Below are positions 21,381 through 31,894 of a stretch of 64,000 nucleotides of DNA, one piece after another. The notes under the pieces were generated by a model. That model was not told the DNA's origin. It saw nothing but the letters and a program-made list of their open reading frames with translations, and ran no database searches. Both the position numbers and the translations under genes were made by a program. The stretch lies in the NCBI GenBank assembly GCA_947359465.1, contig OX375879.1:18004298-18068297 (forward strand). Direction: 5' to 3'. Source of the stretch: Metellina segmentata. Lineage: Eukaryota > Arthropoda > Arachnida > Araneae > Tetragnathidae. How positions within the stretch are numbered: the stretch's first letter is position 1; every line of letters starts with the position of its first letter.

Positions 21381-21855
21381 CAGGGTGGGCGAAAGGTTCA
21401 TGACGCATTTCATAATTTAATATAAAAAATCAACCAATTGTCACACGAGAATGCGGTTTTTACAAATTTGCTTTACGTTTCATTACATTACGTTTTTTGT
21501 ACGGCATCACGTTTTTATGTGGGCATAATAAATTCATAATTTAACACACAAATGGCGCTACCAAAAACAGTATAAATATACTACACAAATAAATACATTA
21601 CGTTAGAATTTTTTTGGAGCATTTGCGTGATTATCCCCCCATACTACTCTATTTCAATTGTAGCTCGAGCCACGTCTAACATATACTCGTTTTCAGATTA
21701 GTGTCTTTAATTCTTCAAACAATTGAACTATTTTGCATACCAGTAAAACCTGATGCCATGTAAAGTTATGTAGTGAAAACTGCAACCTCATTGGATAATT
21801 GGTTGATTTTATATTAAATGTTGATATATATCATGAACGTTTCGAGCACCCTCTG
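21381..21855. mobile_element. mariner-type MITE
   Basis: About 475 bp with long imperfect inverted repeats. The left reads CAGGGTGGGCGAAAGGTTCA then 'atttaatataaaaaatcaac' and 'ccaattgtc'. The right, on the minus strand, reads CAGAGGGTGCTCGAAACGTT then 'atttaatataaaatcaacca' and 'attatcc'. There is a TA at the left boundary and none of the interior is coding. It is a non-autonomous element whose mobilising transposase I cannot identify. Confidence 0.75.
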
Positions 21856-22710
21856 TTATTATACTACTGCTCTTTAGCTCTTCGCATCACTTAGAATGTT
21901 ACTACAACCACCATTAAACCTGGATATAAAAATTTTAAAAAGTATTGACATATATACATATTTGACATGGGGGTTCATATGGTTAGCTTTTTGGAAGTGT
22001 GATTTTTTTGCTAAGTTCATTTCCACAAGATACAATATTTTGGAATGCATTAAGTCCATTCAACATTTTTGATACATGTTCAGAAGATTATAACGAAGTT
22101 TTTTTTTATTATTAATAAATATGCACGAAAACAGTGTTTCTCAACCTGTGTGCCACGAGAGATTGTCAAATGTGCGGCGAGGGTGTTTGATAAACAATTA
22201 AAAATGCATGGGTTTTGAAACTTTTAAATAGTGTTTGCAATTACCTCAACGGTTACTAAAAAAATATGTTTAAATTTAGTTTTCCCGAATTTTTATTTGA
22301 TATTATTTTTTTCCAATTGCTATTGACGTTGATTCAAATTGCCTCTTTCTTAAAATCTAAAGATTTGTAAAATAAGTAACACTTTAAATTTATTAAATGT
22401 GTTTGCATTGCTGTGAAGTATGCAGTATAGCAACAGTCGTAAGTGGTAGAGCTCTGGCAGTGGATTACGAAATGGATTCGTTCACTGAAGCATAGATTGT
22501 GAATTTGAAAACATTCTCTGAATTTTCCGACTCGTTTGAAGTGCTCGAACATCGTTCAATAATAGTGGCAAATTATACTGGTATACATTTTAACTGTTTT
22601 CTTTTGTTTCAGCTCCCGGTTATGTCGGTTGTAGGCTTTTAACGGTGAGCCCTTCGGTCAGACGTTTTCAAACTTTTGGATCGATTTGGTATGGGTCAGA
22701 GAAATAGATA

Positions 22711-22715
22711 TTAAG
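22711..22715. repeat. Target duplication TTAAG (left)
   Basis: 5-bp TTAAG directly before the 5' LTR. The identical TTAAG is at 26198-26202 after the 3' LTR. Confidence 0.9.
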
Positions 22716-22911
22716 TGTGATGTGTTAACTGTAACCACAACTATAAAAGTGCTTGTTCTAAAGATATTTGAAATATACAGTTTTGATATAGATAACCAAG
22801 AGAGCACGTTAGGCTTTGTTCAATAAAGTTATGTTTGTTAATTGTGGCTTTCATTTAAATACGATTATGAAACTTGCTGAATAATTGACACAACCACAAG
22901 AGACTGAAACA
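22716..22911 (+). repeat. 5' LTR, 196 bp
   Basis: Begins TG and ends CA. It differs from the 3' LTR (26002-26197) at one position that I can find (t at 22839, g at 26125). It contains TATAAAA at 22742-22748 and AATAAA at 22822-22827, so promoter and polyadenylation signals are present. A stop codon at 22882-22884 defines the start of the open pol frame, which begins inside this LTR. Confidence 0.95.
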
Positions 22912-25900
22912 TGGTGTCAGGAGTGGGGTCAAGAAGTTTCTTTTAAACTGGACACAGGAGCCCAAGTCAATGTGTTACCACTCCATGTTCTTGAAACTTT
23001 AAATTTAAAACAAAAGGACCAATTAAACTCAACTGATGTGATTTTAATGTCGTATGGTAATAATAAGTTGAAAACTATTGGGTCTATAGATCTAGCTTGT
23101 TGTACTGATAAACACTCTGATGTTATTCTTAAATTTATTGTCGTAGATGTAAAGGCCAAGCCAATTTTAGGTTTGCAAGCTTGTGAAAAACTACAGTTAA
23201 TTCAACTTATTGATATAATTCATCTTGAATCGAAAATAAATGTTATCCAGAATTACCAAAATGTATTTGAGGGATTGGGAAAATTTCCTGGGGAGCCTCA
23301 TCACATTGAAGTAAAGCCAGATGTACCACCTGTTGTTAATGCTCCTAGAAGAGTACCCCAATCTTTACATAAAGAGTTAAGAACTACCATTGAGGAATTG
23401 GAACAAAAAGGAATTGTTTCTCAGGTAAACAAACCCACAGACTGGGTAAATAGTTTAGTTGTGGTCGAAAAGCCTAATGGTAAATTAAGAATATGTCTTG
23501 ATCCCAGAAATCTTAATAAGGCAATAAAGCGTGAACATCATGTAATTCCTTCTGCAGAAGAAATCATAAACAAATTGGAAGGAAAGCAATGTTTCTCTGT
23601 ATTAGATCTAAAAGAAGGATTCTGGCAAATACCATTAGATAATCCCAGTTCAGAATTGTGTACATTTAATTCTCCCTTTGGTAGATATAAGTTTAACAGG
23701 CTACCTTTTGGAATTTGTTCTGCTCCCGAGGTCTTTCAGAAAAAGAATCAGAAATTATTTGGTGATATTAATGGAGTAGAAATTTATTTTGACGATCTCA
23801 TCATAGCAGGTAAAGATGAAAAAGACCATGACAGAATTTTGATAGAGGTTCTGGAGAGAGCCAAAACAAATAATGTAAAGTTCAATAGTGATAAATTTCA
23901 GTTTAGGGTCCCTGAAGTAAAATATATGGGTTTCTTAGTATCTAAGATGGGTATACAAGCTGATCCAAGTCATGTTAGAGCCATTACTGAACTAGAACAA
24001 CCTCTGTGTAAGGGCGATATTAAAAGGTTACTAGGCATGGTTAATTTTCTATCTAAATTTGTACCCAATGTCTCTGCTGTTACTGCTCCTTTAAGAGAAT
24101 TGTTAAAAAATGATGTTGAATTTGAATGGAGTCATGAACAGGATAAAAGTTTTGAGAGTATTAAAAAGTTAATTAGTTCAACACCAGTTCTAAAAGTATT
24201 TAATGACGTCTTGCCTATTACTATCCAGTGTGATAGTTCTAAAGATGGTCTAGGAGCATGTTTGTTACAAGAGGGTAATCCAGTTGCATTTGCATCTAGG
24301 AGCTTAACAGAAGCTGAAAAGAATTATGCCCAAATTGAAAAGGAGTTGCTGGCAATTGTCTTTGCTTTTCAAAAATATCACAATTTGGTCTATGGTCATA
24401 AGGTTGTTGTTGAAAGTGATCATAAACCCTTGACTTCCATAGTCCATAAGCCAATAAGTAAAATTTCTTCTCGTTTACAAAGAATGCTTCTCAAGCTATT
24501 AAAATATGATTTTACTGTAAAATATTTGCCAGGAAGCCAAATGTATATTGCCGACACTTTGTCAAGAGCATATATTAAAGAGGTAAGCAAAGATGACCCA
24601 GAAATGATGAACATGGTTCATTCTGTATCTAGACTCTTGCCAATGAGTGAGAACAAATTTAAGCAATTTCAGAAAGCAACTGAGGAAGATAATGATTTAA
24701 AGTTAATATGTAAATACTTTAAAATTGGATGGCCTGAAAAGAAAAATGTACCCAACACCTTGAGGCATTACTACAAATTGAAAAATGATATTGTCTGTGT
24801 TGATGGACTAGTATTTTTAAATGACAAAATTGTCATTCCAAATATTCTTAGACAAGATATGTTAATGTTGATACATGAAGCTCATCTGGGTATTCAGAAG
24901 TGTAAAAATAGAGCCAGGGAATTAATGTACTGGCCAGGAATTAATCAAGACATTGAAAATATCATTTCTAAGTGTAATGTGTGTGAAAAATTTCAAAAAT
25001 CACTATGTAAAGAACCTCTTGTCTCGCATGATGTACCAAACCGTCCGTTTGAGAGAGTCGGAGTAGATTTAATGTATTTTAATAACAGTGACTATCTAGT
25101 ATTAATTGATTATTACTCAAAGTGGATTGAATCGGTACCTATTCGAAATAAGACTACTACAGAAATCATTCTCAAGTTAGAGGATATATTTTCCAAATTT
25201 GGAATTCCAGAAATTATTGTTTGTGACAATGTTCCCTTTAACAGCTATGAATTTAAAAATTTTGGAAAGGGATGGGATATTGAAATTATATTCACTAGTC
25301 CTAATTATCCCCAAAGTAATGGGATGGTTGAGAAGGCAGTTGGGATAACCAAAGCAATTTTTAAGAAAGCTTTCGAGGATAATCGTAGAACTTCAATAGG
25401 ATTATTAGAATATCGTAATACACCCATTTCTGGATTAGGATTATCACCAGCCCAGCTAATGTTTAATAGACGATTACGAACCAAGTTGCCTATTAGTAAT
25501 AAACTTCTTAACCCTGAACTCTTTAAAGATGTCGATATAAAATTGTTGAGAATGCAACAAAACCAGAAGCACTATTACGATAGATCCAGTAAGAATTTGA
25601 AAGAACTTCAGCCTGGAGACAAAATCACTGTTCAGAACGTAAAAACTAAATTATGGGAACCCGCTACTGTTTTGTCTTTAACCAATAACCCAAGGTCATA
25701 TAAGATTAGAACAAACTTTGGAAGAGTCTTAGTGAGAAACAGAAAGTTTTTAAGGTTATCCAAGACCTCCCATCCATTTTACAATAATATTCCCGATAAT
25801 CTTCCAGATAATAAAGAAACATTTATTGATACGAGTACTGCACCGTTATCCAATACTGTAACTAAACCTCATGCTCGCCAATCAGGTCGTACTATAAGAC

Positions 25901-25935
25901 GACCCAGGTATTTAAGTGATTATATATGTTATTGA
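22885..25935 (+). CDS. pol: Retrotransposon Pol: protease, RT, RNase H, integrase
   Basis: 1016 codons open without a stop, counted from TTG 22885; no ATG lies before the protease motif, so a normal start is missing (the family usually makes this protein as Gag-Pol). Retroviral-type protease: DTGA with D23, and ILGLQ near residue 93. Reverse transcriptase: LDL with D241, and YFDD with D303/D304. RNase H: CDSS D450, E487, SDHKP D512. Integrase: zinc-binding H664/H667 and CNVC, catalytic D728, D781, E816, then a C-terminal GDKITV module. D781 and E816 have only 34 residues between them and the motif reads DNVPF where the family norm is DNGPQF, so one residue seems lost beside the catalytic D. 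Otherwise the frame looks intact and recent. A first in-frame ATG lies after the protease catalytic residue, so translation of an active protease from this copy is doubtful. Confidence 0.92.
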   Translation: MTQPQETETWCQEWGQEVSFKLDTGAQVNVLPLHVLETLNLKQKDQLNSTDVILMSYGNNKLKTIGSIDLACCTDKHSDVILKFIVVDVKAKPILGLQACEKLQLIQLIDIIHLESKINVIQNYQNVFEGLGKFPGEPHHIEVKPDVPPVVNAPRRVPQSLHKELRTTIEELEQKGIVSQVNKPTDWVNSLVVVEKPNGKLRICLDPRNLNKAIKREHHVIPSAEEIINKLEGKQCFSVLDLKEGFWQIPLDNPSSELCTFNSPFGRYKFNRLPFGICSAPEVFQKKNQKLFGDINGVEIYFDDLIIAGKDEKDHDRILIEVLERAKTNNVKFNSDKFQFRVPEVKYMGFLVSKMGIQADPSHVRAITELEQPLCKGDIKRLLGMVNFLSKFVPNVSAVTAPLRELLKNDVEFEWSHEQDKSFESIKKLISSTPVLKVFNDVLPITIQCDSSKDGLGACLLQEGNPVAFASRSLTEAEKNYAQIEKELLAIVFAFQKYHNLVYGHKVVVESDHKPLTSIVHKPISKISSRLQRMLLKLLKYDFTVKYLPGSQMYIADTLSRAYIKEVSKDDPEMMNMVHSVSRLLPMSENKFKQFQKATEEDNDLKLICKYFKIGWPEKKNVPNTLRHYYKLKNDIVCVDGLVFLNDKIVIPNILRQDMLMLIHEAHLGIQKCKNRARELMYWPGINQDIENIISKCNVCEKFQKSLCKEPLVSHDVPNRPFERVGVDLMYFNNSDYLVLIDYYSKWIESVPIRNKTTTEIILKLEDIFSKFGIPEIIVCDNVPFNSYEFKNFGKGWDIEIIFTSPNYPQSNGMVEKAVGITKAIFKKAFEDNRRTSIGLLEYRNTPISGLGLSPAQLMFNRRLRTKLPISNKLLNPELFKDVDIKLLRMQQNQKHYYDRSSKNLKELQPGDKITVQNVKTKLWEPATVLSLTNNPRSYKIRTNFGRVLVRNRKFLRLSKTSHPFYNNIPDNLPDNKETFIDTSTAPLSNTVTKPHARQSGRTIRRPRYLSDYICY
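22912..22927 (+). other. Primer-binding site, tRNA-Leu type
   Basis: TGGTGTCAGGAGTGGG, with no spacer after the LTR. It is complementary to the 3' end of a tRNA-Leu(CAG) plus CCA (from knowledge of the animal tRNA sequence). In this copy the same bases are read as codons of the pol frame. Confidence 0.8.
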
Positions 25936-25990
25936 TTGTTTCTTGATTTTATTAAGTGTTTTATGTGTATTATTATTTACTATACAAGTT

Positions 25991-26001
25991 AAAAAGGAGG
26001 A
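25991..26001 (+). other. Polypurine tract
   Basis: aaaaaggagga ends exactly where the 3' LTR begins and is the expected plus-strand primer site. Confidence 0.88.
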
Positions 26002-26197
26002 TGTGATGTGTTAACTGTAACCACAACTATAAAAGTGCTTGTTCTAAAGATATTTGAAATATACAGTTTTGATATAGATAACCAAGAGAGCACGTTAGGC
26101 TTTGTTCAATAAAGTTATGTTTGTGAATTGTGGCTTTCATTTAAATACGATTATGAAACTTGCTGAATAATTGACACAACCACAAGAGACTGAAACA
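26002..26197 (+). repeat. 3' LTR, 196 bp
   Basis: Same as the 5' LTR apart from one base (g at 26125). Followed by TTAAG (26198-26202). Confidence 0.95.
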
Positions 26198-26259
26198 TTA
26201 AGAACGCTTCCAGAGTGAAATAATTTATGCAACGCATGTAATATACATTCCAATTGCTG

Positions 26260-26713
26260 AAAATTTATAACGTCCCATTGTCGAAAGTCAGTTCCGATCT
26301 ATTGACAAAAGCTGGTTTCGATCAATTGCCAAAAGCTGGTTCCGACCTTTTGTCAAAAGATGGTTCTAACCTATTGTCTAAAGCGCTGGTCCTGATCTAT
26401 TGTCTAAAGCTGACTCCGACCAATTGTTAAAAACTGGTTTCGATATATTGCTGATAGTTGGTTTCGTCTAATCGGTGAAAGATGGTTTCATCGTCTCTTG
26501 GAAAGTTGGTTTCAACCAATTGCCGAAAGTTGGTTCCGACCTATTACCGAAATTTTGTTCCATCCAATCGTCGAAAGTTGGATCCGTCCAATCGCCGAAA
26601 GTTGGTTTCGTCCAATCGCCGAAAGTTGGTTTCGTCCAATCGCCGAAAGTTGGTTTCGTCCAATCACCGAAAGTTGGTTCCGTTAATTTTTATGGTTTCA
26701 TGCTAGTTTTATA
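26260..26713 (+). repeat. 24-bp minisatellite, block 1
   Basis: Tandem units of about 24 bp (gaaagttggtttcgtccaat + cgcc). The last four or five are almost identical and earlier ones are diverged ('aaaagctggttccgacctat' + 'tgtc'). The block ends in 'ttatggtttcatgctagttt'. Because 24 is divisible by 3 and the unit has no stop, several frames stay open; this is not evidence of a gene. Confidence 0.9.
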
Positions 26714-26974
26714 TCATATGCAGTGTTCTTAAATTTTTTCCTTTGTATTTATTTGTTATGATGTGTTGACTCATTCCAGACAAATATATAAAATAATAGT
26801 TCAAAGTTTCTGAGAAATCCGTGATTCTATGCATGTAAAGATAATTTTGGACACCAGTGTAATTTAAAAATATTTTTTCATATTTAGCCATAATGAACAA
26901 ATATTTAATAAATTGAGGTGCTTCACAGATCAGAAGATAAACAAAGAAACAAAGTGATGTATTAAGATGACGAC

Positions 26975-27463
26975 ATCGAATTCCAATTGCCGAAATTTAA
27001 TTTCGTCCCATTGTTGAAAGTCGGTTCTGATCTATTGCCAAAAGCTGGTTCAGATCTATTGCCAAAAGCTGGTTCCGACCTATTGCCTAAAGCTGGTTAC
27101 GACCTATTGTCAAAAGCTCATTCCGACCAATTGTCAAAAACTGGTTTCAATCTATTGCTGATGATTGGTTTCGTTCAATCGTTGAAAGATGGTTTCATCC
27201 TTTCTTGGATAGTTAGTTCCGACCAATTTCCAAAAGTTGGTTCCGACATATTACACAAAGTTGATACCGACCTATTACCGAAAGTTGGTTCCTACCTATT
27301 ATTGAAATTTGCTTACGTCCAATCGCCGAAAGTTGGTTCCGTTCAATCGCTGAAAGTTGGTTCCGTCCAATCATCAAAAGTTTCCAATCGCCGAAAGTTG
27401 GTTCCATTCAATCGCCGAAAGTTGGTTCCGTCCTTTTTTATGGTTTCATGCTAGTTTTATGTT
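26975..27463 (+). repeat. 24-bp minisatellite, block 2 (paralogous to block 1)
   Basis: Same repeat family with the same leading 'ttccaattgc' and the same trailing 'ttatggtttcatgctagttt' as block 1, so the whole block including its edges was duplicated. A 155-codon frame (26987-27454) reads PKxGSDLL/PKVGSVQS-type octads purely because of the repeat period. Confidence 0.9.
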
Positions 27464-27464
27464 A

Positions 27465-28350
27465 TAAGCTTTGGTTTGCTGTGAAAAACTGCATTGATGT
27501 TTGTACAGACGGATGTCCATCAATGTTAGGAAACAAAAAAAGGATTTATCACATTTGTACACCAAGAAAATCCAAATTTTATAAGCGTTCAATGCATGAT
27601 TCGCAAAGAATCTCTCGTTTCAAAATTTTAACAGATATGTTGATTATTTTGAACCACGTCATCCAAGTCATCAATTTCATCAAGAGTCTACTTTTTAAAT
27701 CCCGAATTTTCTCTCAGCTATGCGATGCAATAAATTCCGACTACAAAACTCTTTTATATCACACCGAAGTGTGTTAGCTTTTCACTCATACGACGACTAA
27801 TACACCTGAAAGCAGAGGTGATTTTGTTCTTGGAGGTCGAAAATCATCTTTTGGATTTTCTCTTCGTGACGAGATTTGGCTTAAAGTTCAATTTCTCTCG
27901 GACTTGTTTGAAAAGCTGAACACTCTAAATTTATGTCTTCAAGGTCCATCCGAGAATATCGCTACATCAACGTCAAAACTCAAGTTTTTTGAAGAAAAAC
28001 TACCGCTGGGGAAATCTGAAATTTCAAAAGTAAATTTTGATTGCTTTCTGGGTGTCAATGAATCTCAGTCGAAAAAAAATTACCTACGAAATTATAAGAA
28101 CCATCGACGAACTTCAAACCTCACGTATAAGCTACTTTCCTTTGCTTTCAGTTGACGAATATGAATGGTTCATCAACCCGTTTGTAATTTGCATGACACA
28201 AAATTGGACAACAACAGAAAAAGAACAGCTCATTGATTTGAGAAACAATAAGTTTTACCTTTCAACATTTTGCAACAAAAATTTGAATGACTTTTGGCCT
28301 TTGAAATTTCATAAATTTGTACAATGCAATCAGCTTGAAAGCTATTAAAA
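27465..28350 (+). pseudogene. hAT transposase C-terminal half, frameshifted
   Basis: Pieces in order: NCIDVCTDGCPSMLGNKK (second catalytic D motif), VIQVINFIKSLLFKSRIFSQ and LLYHTEVC (typical of the ZBED/SCAND-like hAT group, usually continuing RWLSRG), FLSDLFEKLNTLNLCLQG, then a C-terminal region with FPLLSVDEYEWFINPF. Frames change at least twice and stops occur. The N-terminal BED finger and first catalytic D are not found upstream, where the minisatellite lies. Confidence 0.8.
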
Positions 28351-28639
28351 TTCTTCTGCCTTTTGCATTTCTCTGAATTTGGATTTTCAGCAATGACAGA
28401 TATCAAGTCTAAAAAACGACTTATAAAAGTTTAGACGATGAAATGTGAACTTGTCTGACGACTTTGGAACCTCATTTTTATTTAATTTGTTCTAGAAAAT
28501 AGGCTCAGCTCCTTCATTGAATAAATAATTTGTTGTCTTTTGTATCATACAACTTTTACACTTTTTATATTCAGTTGTGCAGCAAATAATTCCAGATATT
28601 TTTAGTGGGCCGTCAACCAAAAAAGATAGAGAAACACTG

Positions 28640-30150
28640 CAATAAAATAATCGACAAAATGACAAAATGTAAACCGGAATAAGTTTTGCATTTTGCTCCT
28701 TTTTCATGGTTCTTTAAGGGACGACTGACGATTAAGTGTATAATTAATTTAACTATAACAATATAGCAATGATGGTGATTCAGCACCTGAATAAAGGGTT
28801 TCAGATAGTTCACTTTACAAACTGGAACACTATTAACTGTATTTTAAATATGATGTTTTGCGTAAATGGTAGTTTGGGCTGGCTTCTGAAAACATTTTAC
28901 TCCATTTATAAAAAATAAATTAAAAACACAATACTATCAGTCATAAAGGTTTTTTTCTGGTAGGACTCAATAACAGAATACATAAAAATCTACGTTCGAT
29001 GAAAATTTTAAAAAAATTGCCTCCGAAGATGTAACGATACCTTAATTATGTAGGTGCTTTTAAATTCAAGACTATCTAACTTATCATTTTGGCGGGTTTG
29101 TGGTTGCAGGTACCCAATCGACACGATGTTAAGGCACCTGATGGTTTTCGACCAGGAATAGTATAGAATAATTATTGTGTAAATCGATTTTGAGCGCCTT
29201 ATATTGCTCTTTCATGAGATAATTCACGAGTCACTCATAAATTTTTATTGGTCGGAGAAACCACTCCATCGTGACACCATTTCCAAGAACCTCTCTCCAT
29301 CCATCATATTTTAACTTCTTGTTCAGGTCTAAGATACTTTTATCGACAATTTTTTGAAACTTCATTACCAATTTTATCAGACTGGTTGGCTCAACCTCCC
29401 ATCCATTACTTTTTCGATTTCTTCATCGTTCCGGATTTCTACCACATATAGTTTAAATTCAATTCCATAGTATTTTATGAACTCAATAGGGTTTATCAAA
29501 TAAAATAACCCATCTTACTTCTCTATTTAAAAATATAGAGTTTTACGTTTCTTGGGACAAATACTTTGCCGTCCTATTTAAATATGTGTATCACATGGTT
29601 TTATTCATTACATTTATGTTTAATTGTTAGTATGGTTATTAGTTTAAGCTCTTTTCAATACATTTCCTAATTTTACTGTCTTGTGTTGGGCTTCGCTAAT
29701 CCTTTTCTGGATCTTGCACCATCAAACCCAAATAAGCAACTAACCTTCATGAGATACGTCAATCATATCGACTCAAGATTTCTTCTCTCCATAATCTTCC
29801 CTCGTGAATAAATCTCCTTCAGGTGTATGCTGACTTCACGGCCACAAGATGCTTTAGTGATCTTTTCTTTTCCATGGGGTTTACGTTCTTTCTTAAACAC
29901 CGGAGCCAACACGGTCAATTTCTCCTTTCATTCCATTATTCTATATCCAGTAATTCCAATTTTTTAAAATCATTAACATAATTTTTTACTTGAAGTTGTG
30001 GCTTGTGTTTGACACAACTCTGTCAGGTGTTAATAAACAAACCCCGAATCTACCAACATTTCTGAACTACTTGCAATAATGTTGACTTCTATCTTTAAAA
30101 CTGCTAAAGGCAAAATTTCATGTGCGTGGAACATTTCATTATTTTCCAGG
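28640..30150. other. AT-rich intergenic sequence
   Basis: No gene, RNA or transposon recognised. Confidence 0.35.
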
Positions 30151-30183
30151 CTTTCCTGGGCTATTTTCATTAGCCCAGGAAAG
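30151..30183. other. Perfect 13-bp stem hairpin
   Basis: ctttcctgggcta, loop ttttcat, tagcccaggaaag: 13 exact complementary pairs with a 7-nt loop. Confidence 0.9.
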
Positions 30184-30239
30184 TTTTTATTTATCTCAAT
30201 ACATTTAAAAGAAAGATAGCTCTGAGCATGTTAAGCTAA

Positions 30240-30850
30240 CAATTCTGCACTCAAGAAGGTGCATAATTACAGTGGTGCTGGGCTCGATCCACTTGTAGCG
30301 GTGTGGGCTGGGGACGTATAGTCTTTAGTGATGAGTCCCTTTTCAAACTGATCGGACGACAGCGGATTTGTAAGAAATCCGACTCCTTGTTTGGGGGTGT
30401 TTTTCGTGGGATGGCCTGGGACCTTTGCATATTTTTCCTGGTTAATTAAACTCCGTATCATGAACATTTTGGACAATCAGGTTATTCCTACGCTCTGGTA
30501 ATTTTATGGAATGGACGAATGTTACTTCCAGGACGACAACGCTTCGTGTCATTTTGCAGCCTCTGTCAATCAGTGGTATCGAGATATGGATGCAAAACGT
30601 CTTCCCTGGCCTGCTCAGAGTCCCTACCTAAACCCCGTAGAACATTTGTGGGACGAGTTAGAGCGACGCTTCCAGGGAACCACGTTCGAAATCTACAGTT
30701 GAGCTGGCTACATTCCTGCAGCAGGAATGGACACAAATACCCATAGCTGTGTACCAAACCCTTGTTGAAAGTATAGCCAGAAGAGTTTCTAGTGTAATTA
30801 CAGCACATGGAGGACAACCACCCTTTTAAAGCATGAATTATTTCCCGTAT
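30240..30850 (+). pseudogene. Tc1 transposase remnant
   Basis: Contains the first catalytic motif (VFSDES equivalent near 30330), FRGMAWDLCIFFLVN, then the second and third catalytic motifs in one frame at 30511-30702: CYFQDDNASCHFAASVNQWY and SPYLNPVEHLWDELERRF. Frames are broken between the parts. Same family as 19289-19852 and 35792-37051, but this copy still has the region the other two have lost. Terminal repeats are not visible. Confidence 0.85.
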
Positions 30851-31581
30851 ACACACAAATGCATCATGTTTCCGACAGCACCAGAGGGAATTGTTGGAAC
30901 CGGAATCACAATAAGATTAACAAAATGATATTCCTGTGATATTAATGTAATATGAGTATTGTCAATGTAACATATGAAAACAATAAATACGTAGTAGTTG
31001 ATTGTTTGATTTATTGCGTTCTGACATGAGAATCCAAAACTTATCTTTGCATTATTCACGTCGGAATCATGAATATTGTATTGGATAAATTCGCCATCCA
31101 TCTGTCACGATACCGGTCATGACAACATTTGAAACATACGTTGAACGATTTATGAGGTGAATATAGATAAAATAGGTTAGCTACAATATTTCTATGGAAA
31201 AATAAGTGAAATGTGGCGTAAAAGTTTTAAATTGCCTTAAGACGTTAGAATTACATTTACTTGTTCCGTGATAGACAGGGAAGTAATTAAATTTATAAAA
31301 CTTTTAATAGTTATATTATTAACTAAACACAGGGAAACGCATGGTAATTTTGTTACTCCGTATTTAGTGGTTGAGTGACGTCTACATTAAAACTTTTAAC
31401 TAACATTTGGGCTCAGTTATGGATATATTTCGAAAAATAGCACCTTTTTGAAGAACAAATTATACCTTTGCAAGGTGTCTAAGAAACTAGTCATCTGTAT
31501 TTGATTAGAGTTTTTCAAATATTAAACTATAGTTAACGGAACAAATAGCTATTTTACATACTTTTATCTATCAAGGGGTTG
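30851..31581. other. AT-rich intergenic sequence
   Basis: Nothing recognised. Confidence 0.35.
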
Positions 31582-31894
31582 GGTAGTTGAATTTCGTCGT
31601 ACTGGAACAACACAACGGGCTATTGGCGGCGGTCTGGGATCAGTCATGAAGGATACATAGATGAAACTTTCTCGTCCTTTTTAACCACGATCAGATAACG
31701 AGATCAACGAATGAGCTGGCAACCCCACTTCCCAAACTTCCACACCACGCTAACGTCAGGACATATGAGGACACAGATTTAACGTGCATCAAACGTAGCG
31801 CACACGACGGTCATTAGTTGGAAATAGTTTGGAGCTCGCAATCCTCCAGATTTTAATCAGTTACTCTTCCAACCGGGCAAGTGCGGCCCTCGAT
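31582..31894 (-). mobile_element. SINE, head B, minus strand
   Basis: Tail on the left ('atttcgtcgtactggaacaa', 'gggctattggcggcggtctg'), body ('cccaaacttccacaccacgc', 'acagatttaacgtgcatc'), head B on the right ('tcttccaaccgggcaagtgc'). The B box is eroded. Confidence 0.78.

Larger units (their letters stand above)
22716..26197 (+). mobile_element. Ty3/gypsy LTR retrotransposon without gag
   Basis: 3482 bp: 196-bp LTRs, primer-binding site abutting the 5' LTR, one long pol frame, polypurine tract abutting the 3' LTR, and a 5-bp target duplication TTAAG. Domain order protease-RT-RNaseH-integrase is that of Ty3/gypsy; the protein text resembles the Mag/SURL-like group. There is no gag: the protease motif starts 13 codons after the LTR. 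The single LTR mismatch shows recent insertion. Confidence 0.93.
22132..28639 (+). mobile_element. Old hAT element, carrying an LTR element and minisatellite
   Basis: Left end CAGTGTTTCTCAACCTGTG at 22132; right end on the minus strand CAGTGTTTCTCTATCTTTT at 28639. The first 11 bases are identical. The flanking octamers cacgaaaa and caataaaa agree at 6 of 8. Without the inserted LTR retrotransposon and its 5-bp duplication the element is about 3.0 kb, a normal hAT length, and the transposase remnant at 27465-28350 has the matching orientation. The region where the N-terminal half of the transposase should lie is occupied by 24-bp repeats. Confidence 0.6.

Noticed and set aside
26475..27454. 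Overlapping open frames with octad repeats (for example PKVGFVQS)
   Set aside because: They follow from a 24-bp repeat without stops. Three overlapping frames are open at once, and there is no signal peptide or other domain.
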